Shown here in pieces: positions 51,545-59,559 of a DNA stretch of 64,000 nt. This stretch comes from JBKCUI01 sp052161625 (GTDB taxonomy: Bacteria; Planctomycetota; Planctomycetia; Pirellulales; Pirellulaceae). The notes below the pieces were generated by a model. That model saw nothing but the letters and a program-made list of their open reading frames with translations. It did not search any database and was not told the DNA's origin. A program made the position numbers and the translations under genes. Position 1 is the stretch's first letter. Each line of letters starts with the position of its first letter. The DNA lies in NCBI GenBank assembly GCA_052161625.1, contig CP197412.1; one strand, written 5' to 3'.

Positions 51545-52756
51545 TTACGGTAATTGAACATCCAACCAGACGAGATGGTGGTCGGATGCATCCTTTATGT
51601 CAACCTCCAATGATTTCATCTCTTCTACCGTCGGCCAAAAGACCCCTCCTCCCGTGATTCGAAGCGAGCGAGAGGGGAGTACAAAATCAACTCGTAGGTT
51701 TCCTGGCTCTCGATCGTTGAAGTCCCCTGTGTCGTACTGAGGATTCCCTTTTTGCCCCACATTAGCCCTTTTCTGGATCGACGACGCTTCCGCACCGCCG
51801 CGACTGCTTGGGACAAATTCGGATTGAATCAAAGGTGAACCGAGCAACTGCTGGATAGCGGACGCGGTTCCTGACCCATCGGTCGGATCGGCGTTAAGAT
51901 CCCCTAGGATCACAAACGGATCGCTGGCAGTCGCGCCGCCGCTTCGGCCGAGATCGTCGACCAAATAGTCCGCGTTCGCAGCGATATCATGCAGGAATCG
52001 AATTTCATCATGATTGCGGCATCCATTTCGATCCTCAGGCCCGTCAAAAACGGGAGGAGTCGGATGGGCCGCCAAGATCTGAATTCGCTTCGATCCGATG
52101 GAAACGGGAACGAGCCAATGAGATTTCGAACTTAACCGCAATTGATTCCAAACGTCATCGGCATAGTGAGGCTTCCAGGCGTCGGTGTTTCGGTCCCCGA
52201 CACCGGGTCGCAGCGCATCGGGAAGATCCCGCCACAGAAATTTCTGATAGGTCATGACAGCTTCGGTTTGGATGGGATACCGGCTGAAGATCACCATTCC
52301 GTATTGCCCGGGAAACGCGCCGTAGCCCCACGCATCGTCCGGCCCATCGGTGGTCCCGTCGGTATTCAAATCCACCCCCGATGGGACACCTGTATTTACG
52401 GGTGCAACAAACTGATAGAGATACGGTTGGTGGGGTCGATGGCGTTTCGTAAGGATCGATTCATTATTCAGATACTCTTCACGGAGCAAGGTGGCTGATT
52501 TTCCACCGTCGTAATCGACTTCGTTGGCCAGCAACAGATCGGGGCTGACCCATTGCACGATGGCCGCAATCTTCTTTGCCTGGGCGTCCCCCGCTTCAAG
52601 GCCTTTGAGTAACTCACCCGGCGCTTTCCGATTCAGCGCCATGTTAAACGTCGCGATACGAACGCTCCCTTCGCGGGGAGGATCGATGGCGAAGAGGGAA
52701 GAACTGGGAAGCATGAATGCGAGAGAATAGAAGAGTTCGCGTGCGAATCGGATCAT
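51545..52756 (-). CDS. Exported endonuclease/exonuclease/phosphatase-fold protein
   Basis: A 403-residue protein, ATG at 52756 with GGAA just before it; the longer frame from 52876 runs through the leader terminator and is not credible. A signal peptide is present (ARELFYSLAFMLPSSSLFA). EEP motifs: RIATFNMALNRK at the start, NEVDYDGG, LGDLNADP and the C-terminal SDHHLVWLDVQLP, which together supply the metal site for phosphodiester or phosphomonoester cleavage. A DLNTDGTTDGPDD loop looks like an EF-hand-type calcium site. Its transcript carries an attenuator-like leader, and uppS follows 11 bp downstream. Confidence 0.82.
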   Translation of the reverse strand: MIRFARELFYSLAFMLPSSSLFAIDPPREGSVRIATFNMALNRKAPGELLKGLEAGDAQAKKIAAIVQWVSPDLLLANEVDYDGGKSATLLREEYLNNESILTKRHRPHQPYLYQFVAPVNTGVPSGVDLNTDGTTDGPDDAWGYGAFPGQYGMVIFSRYPIQTEAVMTYQKFLWRDLPDALRPGVGDRNTDAWKPHYADDVWNQLRLSSKSHWLVPVSIGSKRIQILAAHPTPPVFDGPEDRNGCRNHDEIRFLHDIAANADYLVDDLGRSGGATASDPFVILGDLNADPTDGSGTASAIQQLLGSPLIQSEFVPSSRGGAEASSIQKRANVGQKGNPQYDTGDFNDREPGNLRVDFVLPSRSLRITGGGVFWPTVEEMKSLEVDIKDASDHHLVWLDVQLP

Positions 52757-52785
52757 AAAGTTCCTATGCCAAATTCCATTCGACC

Positions 52786-52829
52786 AAAAAAAGAACCAGG
52801 CCCCGACGTTTTGTTGCGCCGGGGCCTGG
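52786..52829 (-). terminator. Intrinsic terminator inside the leader of the EEP gene
   Basis: On the minus strand a perfect 10-bp GC stem (52820-52829 with 52796-52805, arms CCAGGCCCCG and CGGGGCCTGG) is followed by TTCTTTTTTT. It ends about 30 nt before the start codon at 52756 on the same strand, so it would cut the transcript before the gene unless prevented. Confidence 0.85.
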
Positions 52830-52845
52830 CTTAGGACTAATACCG

Positions 52846-52954
52846 CTCGATGCGCCATGGTCAGGAGGATATCCAACCACGACCCTAGGCGATCGAGTGG
52901 GGTGGAGGCTGCCTGTCACTAGCAGCCCGCCGGCAGACTAGGACGCCTCACCCC
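52846..52954 (-). ncRNA. Structured leader RNA (attenuator/riboswitch candidate)
   Basis: Two long stems follow the promoter. Stem A pairs 52945-52954 with 52899-52909 (ten pairs, one bulged base) and encloses smaller GGCTGC/GCAGCC or CTGCC/GGCAG alternatives. Stem B pairs 52888-52897 with 52846-52856 (ten pairs, one bulged G). With the terminator they form three consecutive helices. No known riboswitch, SRP, RNase P or tmRNA core was recognised. The RNA may also be a free sRNA of about 300 nt. Confidence 0.5.
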
Positions 52955-52979
52955 CTTGGCCAGTACAGAATGATGTCAC
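52938..52979 (-). CDS. 13-codon leader mini-ORF
   Basis: GTG at 52977-52979, six bases after an exceptionally strong ribosome site: AGAAAGGAGGTGA (complement of 52983-52995), complementary over 13 bases to the usual 16S 3' tail. The reading frame encodes 13 residues (from V T S F C T G) and ends at TAG, overlapping the 5' arm of stem A, so a ribosome here would open that stem. A second GTG inside the site gives a 12-codon frame. Translation is unproven. Confidence 0.4.
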   Translation of the reverse strand: MTSFCTGQGGEAS

Positions 52980-53088
52980 CAGTCACCTCCTTTCTCAAGC
53001 AGCCAGACCTGCGAATCCACGAAGCCGAGAACCGGGATTTGCAAGTTCAGAAACATGCAGCCGCGACGCGTTTCGCAGCACTGAGGCC

Positions 53089-53118
53089 ATTTTATTTCAT
53101 CCGACCACCAGAAATCAA
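53089..53118 (-). promoter_or_regulatory. Promoter of the EEP leader transcript
   Basis: On the minus strand TTGATT (53113-53118) and TAAAAT (53089-53094) lie 18 bp apart, each with five of six consensus bases. Transcription would begin near 53082, giving a leader of about 325 nt before the start at 52756. Confidence 0.6.
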
Positions 53119-53323
53119 GAATAGGTTTGGTTATGATTTGAAAAACCTGGAGTGGGGACCATGCAGTTTGTCAAACGAATCGCCTGTCACCGACCTCAAG
53201 TGAATGCCTTGCACCAAATCTCTCCCTGGCGTGCAGGCAGTAGTAAAGTCCGCGGTGGACTTTTTCTCGTTGGATGTCTCCTCGATTTAGACCCGCGTGG
53301 TCTTGGATTGTTCTGCAACGGAT

Positions 53324-56300
53324 ATGGGAATTCGAGTTGCCCTGCATCATCAAACCGTCTACGAGTACGACCGGGACGTTCAGTTAGGTCCTCAAATCGT
53401 TCGCCTCAGACCGGCCCCTCATTGCCGGACACCGGTGATGAGTTACTCGATGAAGGTCGTGCCGCACGATCATTTCTGCAATTGGCAACAAGACCCGCAA
53501 GGGAACTATATCGCTCGCCTCGTCTTCCCGAAGAAGACTCAAACGTTTTCCATCGCAGTCGACTTGATCGCCGACTTGACCTCCATCAATCCTCTCGACT
53601 TTTTTCTCGAAGCGTATGCGGAGACGTACCCGTTTGTTTACGAACCTTGGCTTCTCAAGGAGCTAGCTCCTTTTCTGATCCAGATCGACTCGAAGCCTGA
53701 ACAGGAAGGGCTCGATCGATGGCTCGCGAAATCGAAGGTCTCGAAGCTACGGACCATCGACTTGATCGCCGAAATCAATCGCCGCTTGCAGGAAGAGATC
53801 CGATACGAAATTCGCATGGAACCCGGGGTTCAATCTCCGCTTGAGACATTGCAGCTCAATTCGGGGTCCTGTCGCGATTCGGCTTGGCTTTTGGTTCATC
53901 TGTTCCGACGCTTGGGTTTGGCAACACGGTTTGCGTCTGGCTACCTCATTCAATTGGCGACCGATGTTAAATCCCTCGATGGTCCGTCCGGCCCAGTAGA
54001 GGACTTCACCGATCTGCATGCTTGGGCGGAAGTCTATTTGCCAGGGGCTGGGTGGATCGGACTCGACCCGACCAGTGGATTGTTTTGCGGCGAAGGGCAT
54101 TTGCCGGTGGCTTGTACCCCCGATCCCTTTACCGCCGCCCCGGTGACAGGGCTGGTAGAACCGGCCGAATGCAAATTCCACTTTGAAATGTCCGTCCAAC
54201 GCTTGGTAGAAGACCCGAGAACTACCAAACCCTACACGCAGGACCAATGGGATCGAATTCATCAACTGGGGCTCCGAGTCGACGAGCAACTCAAGCAAGA
54301 TGATGTGCGACTGACATTCGGAGGAGAACCGACCTTCGTTTCCATCGATGACATGGACGGTCCGGAATGGAACACCGATGCAGTCGGACCTACCAAACGG
54401 GTGCTCTCTGGACAGCTGATCAAACGTCTTCGGGAGGCGTTTTCGCCAGGTGCTTTTCTCCATTACGGAGAGGGGAAATGGTATCCAGGCGAGTCCCTTC
54501 CTCGCTGGGCATTGACCTGCATCTGGCGATTAGACGGTCAGCCCATTTGGCAAAATACCGAATGGATCGCCGACGAATCTCGCAACTATGGTTTCACGTT
54601 CAAACAGGCGAGGCTCTTCTCCGAATGTCTAGCCGAGATGCTAGGTGTTGACCCGAAATGGCTAATGCCCGCCTACGAAGATGTCTACTACTACCTGTGG
54701 AGGGAACAGCGTCTGCCGGTCAACATCAAACCCTGGGACCCGCGTCTCGAAGACGAGGAGGAGCGAAGTCGGCTCTCTCGCGTTTTCACGCGAGGGCTGA
54801 ACAAACCGGTAGGGGTCGTATTGCCCATTCGCAGACAATGGTGGCAGGGTAAAGGGAAATGGGCGAGCGGTCCATGGCCCGTGCGTCCAGAGAGGCTCTT
54901 TCTGTTACCTGGGGACTCTTCGGTCGGTCTTCGATTACCTCTCGACACGCTCCCCTTCTCTTCTGCATCGGGGATGCATGGCGTGATTCCAGCCGATCCC
55001 TTTTCGCAACGTCCCTCCTTGCCCTCACCTGTTCCCGTCGTCTCACAAATCAAACAAGATCGGCACGAGCTGGAGCATCGCCCCAATCGAATGGGCTGGG
55101 GCTCCGTCGTGCCCGTCGGAATGGACGAGGACCATTGGTGGTCCGAACAGCAAGCTGCCAAACGCGAACAAGACCCTGCACCGGATCAAGTCGTCCGAAC
55201 TGCTTTGTGCGTCGAACCTCGCGAAGGTCGTTTGTACGTCTTCATGCCTCCAACGGAAACACTCGAAGACTATCTCGATCTATTGTGGGCGATCGAACAG
55301 GTGGCCATCGATCTCCAGATGCCGGTCGTGATCGAAGGTTACTTGCCTCCGCGAGACCACCGCGTGCAGATAATCAAGGTGACTCCAGACCCGGGAGTGA
55401 TCGAGGTCAACATCCATCCTGCGAGCACTTGGACCGAGTTGGTCCACAACACGACCACTCTCTACGAGGAAGCGAGACAATGCCGTCTCGCGACGGAGAA
55501 GTTCGATCTGGATGGCAAGCACACTGGAACAGGGGGTGGCAATCACATCGTCATGGGTGGACCCACGCCTTGGGATAGTCCCTTCCTTCGAGCTCCCCAC
55601 GTCCTGCGGTCTCTCATCGCGTTTTGGATCAATCATCCCTCCCTGAGCTATTTGTTTAGCAATCGGTTTGTCGGCCCCACCAGTCAAGCGCCTCGCGCCG
55701 ACGAGGGTAGACACGATGCGATCTACGAATTGCAGACTGCGTTAGAGCAGATCCCCAAGCGAGGGGAGGACTGTCCACCTTGGTTGGTCGATCGCATTCT
55801 CCGCAATTTGCTCATCGATTTGACCGGCAACACCCATCGCGCTGAGATTTGCATCGACAAACTCTATTCTCCCGATAGCTCCACCGGACGGCTGGGACTG
55901 GTCGAGCTCCGCGGATTCGAAATGCCCCCTCATGCCCAAATGAGTTTGGCCACCCAATTGCTTGTTCGGTGCTTGGTCGCCACATTCTGGCGGCAAGAGT
56001 ACAGCGAGCCCTTGATCCGGTGGGATAACGATCTTCATGATCGCTACATGCTCCCCCACTACCTTTGGAAGGACTTTCAATCGGTGCTTCACACCTTGCA
56101 ATCCGCAGGCTGGGACTGGGAAGAAACTTGGTTCGCTTCGCATTACGAGTTCCGCTTCCCACCGATCGGGATGGTCGAGTACGACAACGTCGGTATCCAC
56201 CTCAGAACTGCTATCGAGCCTTGGTACGTCATGGGTGAAGAGCCTGCAGGAGGAGGGACGGTCCGATTTGTCGACTCCAGTGTCGAAAGACTGGAGGTCA

Positions 56301-56701
56301 AAGCCTTGGGACTCGATCCAGCCCGCCATCGAATTCTTTGCAACGGACTTCAGCTGCCCCTTCAACCGACAGGATCTCCGAGCGAGCATGTTTGCGGGGT
56401 GCGTTACCGCGCTTGGCAACCACCGAGCTGTCTGCATCCGACCATCGCCGTTCACACGCCCTTGGTGTTCGAACTATGGGACGTGTCGGGGGGGCGATCG
56501 CTCGGGGGCTGCACCTACCACGTCGGGCATCCAGGCGGGCGGAACTACGCGACGTTTCCAGTCAACGCATTGGAGGCCGAAGCCCGCCGGACAGCGCGCT
56601 TTGTCAAAGTGGGTCAAAGCCCCGGACCGGTTCACCCCAAGATGCCTCGCCCCAATCCCGAATTTCCATCGACATTGGACCTTCGTCGAGAGCGTTTCTA
56701 G
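53324..56701 (+). CDS. Transglutaminase-like/DUF2126 large protein
   Basis: A 1125-residue protein, ATG 53324 (a TTG at 53297 adds nine residues). The N-terminal bacterial-transglutaminase beta domain (IRVALHHQTVYEYDRDVQLGPQIVRLRPAP) leads into the Cys-His-Asp protease-like core: LNSGSCRDSAWLLVHLFRRLGLATRFASGYL with the nucleophile, DLHAWAEVYLPGAGWIGLDPTSG with the His and Asp. From about residue 330 the DUF2126 region follows (VRLTFGGEPTFVSIDDMDGPEWNTDA, then KWYPGESLPRWALTCIWRLDG). Proteins of this type are usually encoded beside alpha-E and ATP-grasp genes and are thought to make or edit peptide amides; those partners are absent here. No signal peptide. Confidence 0.88.
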   Translation: MGIRVALHHQTVYEYDRDVQLGPQIVRLRPAPHCRTPVMSYSMKVVPHDHFCNWQQDPQGNYIARLVFPKKTQTFSIAVDLIADLTSINPLDFFLEAYAETYPFVYEPWLLKELAPFLIQIDSKPEQEGLDRWLAKSKVSKLRTIDLIAEINRRLQEEIRYEIRMEPGVQSPLETLQLNSGSCRDSAWLLVHLFRRLGLATRFASGYLIQLATDVKSLDGPSGPVEDFTDLHAWAEVYLPGAGWIGLDPTSGLFCGEGHLPVACTPDPFTAAPVTGLVEPAECKFHFEMSVQRLVEDPRTTKPYTQDQWDRIHQLGLRVDEQLKQDDVRLTFGGEPTFVSIDDMDGPEWNTDAVGPTKRVLSGQLIKRLREAFSPGAFLHYGEGKWYPGESLPRWALTCIWRLDGQPIWQNTEWIADESRNYGFTFKQARLFSECLAEMLGVDPKWLMPAYEDVYYYLWREQRLPVNIKPWDPRLEDEEERSRLSRVFTRGLNKPVGVVLPIRRQWWQGKGKWASGPWPVRPERLFLLPGDSSVGLRLPLDTLPFSSASGMHGVIPADPFSQRPSLPSPVPVVSQIKQDRHELEHRPNRMGWGSVVPVGMDEDHWWSEQQAAKREQDPAPDQVVRTALCVEPREGRLYVFMPPTETLEDYLDLLWAIEQVAIDLQMPVVIEGYLPPRDHRVQIIKVTPDPGVIEVNIHPASTWTELVHNTTTLYEEARQCRLATEKFDLDGKHTGTGGGNHIVMGGPTPWDSPFLRAPHVLRSLIAFWINHPSLSYLFSNRFVGPTSQAPRADEGRHDAIYELQTALEQIPKRGEDCPPWLVDRILRNLLIDLTGNTHRAEICIDKLYSPDSSTGRLGLVELRGFEMPPHAQMSLATQLLVRCLVATFWRQEYSEPLIRWDNDLHDRYMLPHYLWKDFQSVLHTLQSAGWDWEETWFASHYEFRFPPIGMVEYDNVGIHLRTAIEPWYVMGEEPAGGGTVRFVDSSVERLEVKALGLDPARHRILCNGLQLPLQPTGSPSEHVCGVRYRAWQPPSCLHPTIAVHTPLVFELWDVSGGRSLGGCTYHVGHPGGRNYATFPVNALEAEARRTARFVKVGQSPGPVHPKMPRPNPEFPSTLDLRRERF

Positions 56702-56784
56702 AGCAGCGCCTTGAAGAGCTTGTTGAGGCGCGTGTTGCTGGATCTGGAAAGTCGGGTAGATTGAACGGCTTTCTTGATCCACCA

Positions 56785-57534
56785 ATGCGGAGTCGACCTT
56801 TGGACATTCGAATTGAAGAGAACGCCAGCGAGTTGGGTAAGAATGCAGGCTCGCTGGCAGGAGAGATTCTTCGAGCGGCTTTGAAATCGCAATCACGTGC
56901 CCGCCTCATCGTTGCAACCGGCGCCAGTCAATTCGAAACCTTGGCCACCTTGACGAGCGAACCAGGGATTGATTGGAACCGCGTGGATGGCTTCCACCTG
57001 GATGAATACATTGGCCTCAGTGCCGACCATCCAGCCAGCTTCTGCGGCTACTTGCGAGATCGCTTTGTGAAAAAGGTGCCTATCGGATCCTTTCACTATT
57101 TGAACGGATTGGGAGAGCCAGCCCAAGTCATCGCGGGGGCGAGCCAAGCATGGAGGGCCGCCCCCATCGATCTCGCGTTGATCGGCATCGGTGAGAATGG
57201 TCACTTGGCTTTCAACGATCCTCCCGCGGACTTCGAGACGACCGAGGAATACCATATTGTCAATCTCGACGAGGCCTGTCGACTTCAGCAAGTAGGAGAA
57301 GGTTGGTTCGCATCGTTGGCCGATGTTCCAACCCGCGCATTCAGCATGACCGTCTCGGCAATCCTTGCATCCAAGGCGATCATTTGCAGTGTTCCAGATG
57401 AACGCAAAGCCGTCGCAGTTCGCAATGCTCTAGAGGGACCTCTTACCCCCGACGTCCCAGCCTCCATTCTTCGCCAACACCCAGCTCTAACGCTTGTGCT
57501 GGACAAAGCGAGCGCATCGAGACTCTCGAAGTAG
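56785..57534 (+). CDS. nagB: Glucosamine-6-phosphate deaminase family protein
   Basis: A 249-residue protein from ATG 56785; the open frame begins 447 bp earlier but overlaps the upstream gene. It has the NagB core: LIVATGASQFETLATL, the DGFHLDEYIGL loop with the catalytic acid, ALIGIGENGHLAFNDPPADF and the PTRAFSMTVSAILASKAIICSVPDERKAVAVRNALEGPL end. The enzyme converts glucosamine-6-phosphate to fructose-6-phosphate and ammonia. It is slightly shorter than E. coli NagB and lacks part of the allosteric N-acetylglucosamine-6-phosphate site, so regulation may differ. csrA follows 223 bp downstream. Confidence 0.85.
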   Translation: MRSRPLDIRIEENASELGKNAGSLAGEILRAALKSQSRARLIVATGASQFETLATLTSEPGIDWNRVDGFHLDEYIGLSADHPASFCGYLRDRFVKKVPIGSFHYLNGLGEPAQVIAGASQAWRAAPIDLALIGIGENGHLAFNDPPADFETTEEYHIVNLDEACRLQQVGEGWFASLADVPTRAFSMTVSAILASKAIICSVPDERKAVAVRNALEGPLTPDVPASILRQHPALTLVLDKASASRLSK

Positions 57535-57716
57535 CCGCAAGTTGTAAAAATAGTGGACCAAGGGGCGTTACAGGTGTCATTGCTAGCCCTTGTCGGAAAG
57601 TGGAGGGGACAGATCATTGCCGAAGGGTTGCTGGTCGATACCTTTGCGTGTCGGATGGATACCGTGTGTCCTGTTCAACTTTGTTGCCGACAACGCACTT
57701 GTTTTGACCCAATCCC

Positions 57717-57733
57717 GTTGCACCGGATGCAAC
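57717..57733 (+). promoter_or_regulatory. GGA-loop hairpin before csrA (candidate autoregulatory site)
   Basis: A perfect 6-bp stem (GTTGCA with TGCAAC) closes a 5-nt loop CCGGA, 24 nt upstream of the csrA start. CsrA proteins bind GGA in such loops and repress their own mRNA in other bacteria; the csrA ribosome site AAGGAG (57746-57751) supplies a second GGA. Confidence 0.5.
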
Positions 57734-57757
57734 CACAACGAAGAAAAGGAGTCTCCA

Positions 57758-57982
57758 ATGCTGGTACTCTCGCGACATCGAGATGAAAGCATCATGATCG
57801 GCGATGACGTAGTCGTCACGATCGTGGACATTCGTGGGGATAAAGTGCGGCTTGGTATCGAAGCCCCAAACGATATTCCTGTTCACCGTCAGGAAGTCTA
57901 TGAGGCGATCAAACGTGAAAATCGCAAAGCGAGTCACATCCAGCCAGCCGAACTCCGCGGCTTGAAGGATGATCGTTCCTAG
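57758..57982 (+). CDS. csrA: Carbon storage regulator CsrA
   Basis: A 74-residue RNA-binding protein that blocks or protects mRNAs by binding GGA motifs. The family start MLVLSRHRDESIMIGDDVVVTIVDIRGDKVRLGIEAPNDIPVHRQEVY is intact, including the key Arg in LSRHRDES (L4, R6) and the VHRQE segment (R44 equivalent) that contacts RNA. ATG 57758 with AAAAGGAG is the right start; the frame is open upstream but that part lacks similarity. The C-terminal 20 residues are longer than the E. coli protein. A terminator-like element follows. Confidence 0.95.
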   Translation: MLVLSRHRDESIMIGDDVVVTIVDIRGDKVRLGIEAPNDIPVHRQEVYEAIKRENRKASHIQPAELRGLKDDRS

Positions 57983-58111
57983 GACGGTTCGAAGGTGATT
58001 GGGGCCGGGACCAGCAAGCCATCGGCCTCCGCCACCTTCAAAACCATCGTTCCCATAGCTGCTCCGGCGGCAAAGTTTCCTTGAACGGAATCTTTGCGGC
58101 CACGCAGTAGA

Positions 58112-58178
58112 TACGCGAGAGGCCTCGCGTAGGCTGCCGACTGGGTCGGTTCCGTCTACGCGAGGCCTCTTCCTTTTC
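58112..58178 (+). terminator. Terminator with an alternative hairpin after csrA
   Basis: A 15-bp stem pairs 58118-58132 with 58156-58170 (core AGAGGCCTCGCGTA with TACGCGAGGCCTCT) and runs into TCCTTTTCC, a weak T-tract. Its 5' arm can instead pair with the segment before it (TACGCGAG at 58112-58119 with CTCGCGTA at 58124-58131). The two forms are mutually exclusive. Confidence 0.6.
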
Positions 58179-58262
58179 CGATCCCGATTCCCGTTCCTCA
58201 TCGCTCCGCCGTCCAAATTCATCTGGCCCCCCACCCTAGGACTTGCTAGAGTCCCCTGCATT

Positions 58263-58332
58263 GCGTGTCGAAAACGTGGGATTGCCCCCGCGGCTGATCA
58301 TCTGTTTGGAAACAGTCAAACCTTCGACACGC
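58263..58332 (+). promoter_or_regulatory. Long-range stem in the leader of the 89-residue gene
   Basis: GCGTGTCGAA at 58263-58272 pairs perfectly with TTCGACACGC at 58323-58332. Inside, CTGTT/AACAG (58302-58306 with 58311-58315) closes the tetraloop TGGA, another GGA presented in a loop. The stem ends 44 bp before the start at 58376. Confidence 0.4.
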
Positions 58333-58375
58333 GGCGAAGCTACTCAGGACGCCAACGGCAAGGAGCAATGCAATC

Positions 58376-58645
58376 ATGGCTAACAATCTCGGATTGTTTC
58401 AATGGATCCGCGAAGGAGTGCGACAATCGGTTCTGCTGGGTGTCACCGACGCATTGGAATCGATCGGTTCTCCCGATGATTCGAACAAACTGCACCCGGC
58501 GTTGATGTCCCTCTCGTCGTCCCCCGCAGGCCATCTGCAATCCGCCGAAAACGGAGAGGTGACGCCGCGCCGTAACAATGCTTCTCCCCGCAAACGCCTT
58601 GGGCGCTCCCTCAAAGAAATGGACCCGACGAAACCAGCGACCTAA
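58376..58645 (+). CDS. Small conserved-type planctomycete protein
   Basis: An 89-residue protein with AAGGAG ahead of its ATG. Residues 1-30 form a likely amphipathic helix (LGLFQWIREGVRQSVLLGVTDALESIG); the rest is disordered-looking and basic (TPRRNNASPRKRLGRSLKE). It has no known domain, cysteine or membrane span. A structured leader with a GGA tetraloop precedes it, and csrA is the next gene upstream. I do not recognise its function. Confidence 0.6.
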   Translation: MANNLGLFQWIREGVRQSVLLGVTDALESIGSPDDSNKLHPALMSLSSSPAGHLQSAENGEVTPRRNNASPRKRLGRSLKEMDPTKPAT

Positions 58646-58721
58646 TCGCCAACGCGTCGATCGTCCCATTTTGATTTCTCGCGATTCCCTAGCCTTGGTT
58701 CCACCGAGAGTCGTCACTATT

Positions 58722-59420
58722 ATGCAACCGTTCCCGCTTGCTCATTCAAGACGAACGATTGCTACGGCTCTTTCGATTGCCCTGAGCATGCATTGCATCG
58801 GTTGCAATCTGATGGAACGAACCACTCTCTCGGTCCCCTCGATTCCTCTCAACAAAAAAACGGTCCTCTCAAATCCACTCCTGGTCCCAACGCAGGACTC
58901 GGAGTTCCTGTGGAATCAAGTCATCGATACCGTCGAAGACTACTTCGATCGCAATCGAAGCGAGATCAGACCGGTCCGCGATGGCGTTCAATGGATTGAA
59001 GGCCGCATTGAGACCTATCCGCAAATTAGCGCGACCTATTTGGAACCCTGGAGGAAAGATGCCCTCGAGGGCTATCAACGCCTGCAAAGCACGCTGCAAA
59101 CCATGCGGCGAACCGCGATCATCCGTATGACTCCCGTGAATGATGGATTCTCAATCGCAATCGAAGTCATTAAAGAGATCGAGGATGTCAATCGCTCGCT
59201 CTTATCCTCGGACGGGTCCGCTACCTCGCGACACGATGGATCGATCGTTCGAGCTGACCCCGGATTGCTCGGAGCACCCATCACACAAGGTTGGATTCGA
59301 CAAGAGAATGACACCGATCTCGAACAACGACTGCTCCGAGAAATACTTGGACGTGCAACCAATGTCCGCCCACCTCGAACACGCGTGATGGACCGAATTT
59401 TCAGATCGAATCCCCGTTAG
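58722..59420 (+). CDS. Putative lipoprotein of unknown function
   Basis: A 232-residue protein from ATG 58722. A signal-like segment (RRTIATALSIALSMHCIGCN) ends in IGC, a fair lipobox although Cys stands at -3. The mature part is helical with an aromatic-rich middle (FLWNQVIDTVEDYFDRNRSEIRPVRDGVQWIEGRIETYPQISATYLEPWRKD) and a charged end (EQRLLREILGRATNVRPPRTRVMDRIF). No domain was recognised. It follows the 89-residue gene by 76 bp on the same strand. Confidence 0.65.
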   Translation: MQPFPLAHSRRTIATALSIALSMHCIGCNLMERTTLSVPSIPLNKKTVLSNPLLVPTQDSEFLWNQVIDTVEDYFDRNRSEIRPVRDGVQWIEGRIETYPQISATYLEPWRKDALEGYQRLQSTLQTMRRTAIIRMTPVNDGFSIAIEVIKEIEDVNRSLLSSDGSATSRHDGSIVRADPGLLGAPITQGWIRQENDTDLEQRLLREILGRATNVRPPRTRVMDRIFRSNPR

Positions 59421-59559
59421 GGCCTGCGCGGCAGGAAATACGCGGTAGGAAATAACCGGTGAAGAAATAAACCGTCACCGTACAGGCCGTTTGGATCGTC
59501 GACTTTTTGCGTGCTGACCAGTTCTGATGTAGCCCGTAACCGTCGTGCTGCAGGAAGGC

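Noticed and set aside
52970..53203. A 77-codon plus-strand frame opposite the leader RNA.
   Set aside because: No ribosome site or similarity; the minus-strand promoter and structures explain this region better.
57614..58261. A 215-codon minus-strand frame over csrA.
   Set aside because: It is antisense to a strongly conserved gene and to its terminator; no motif.
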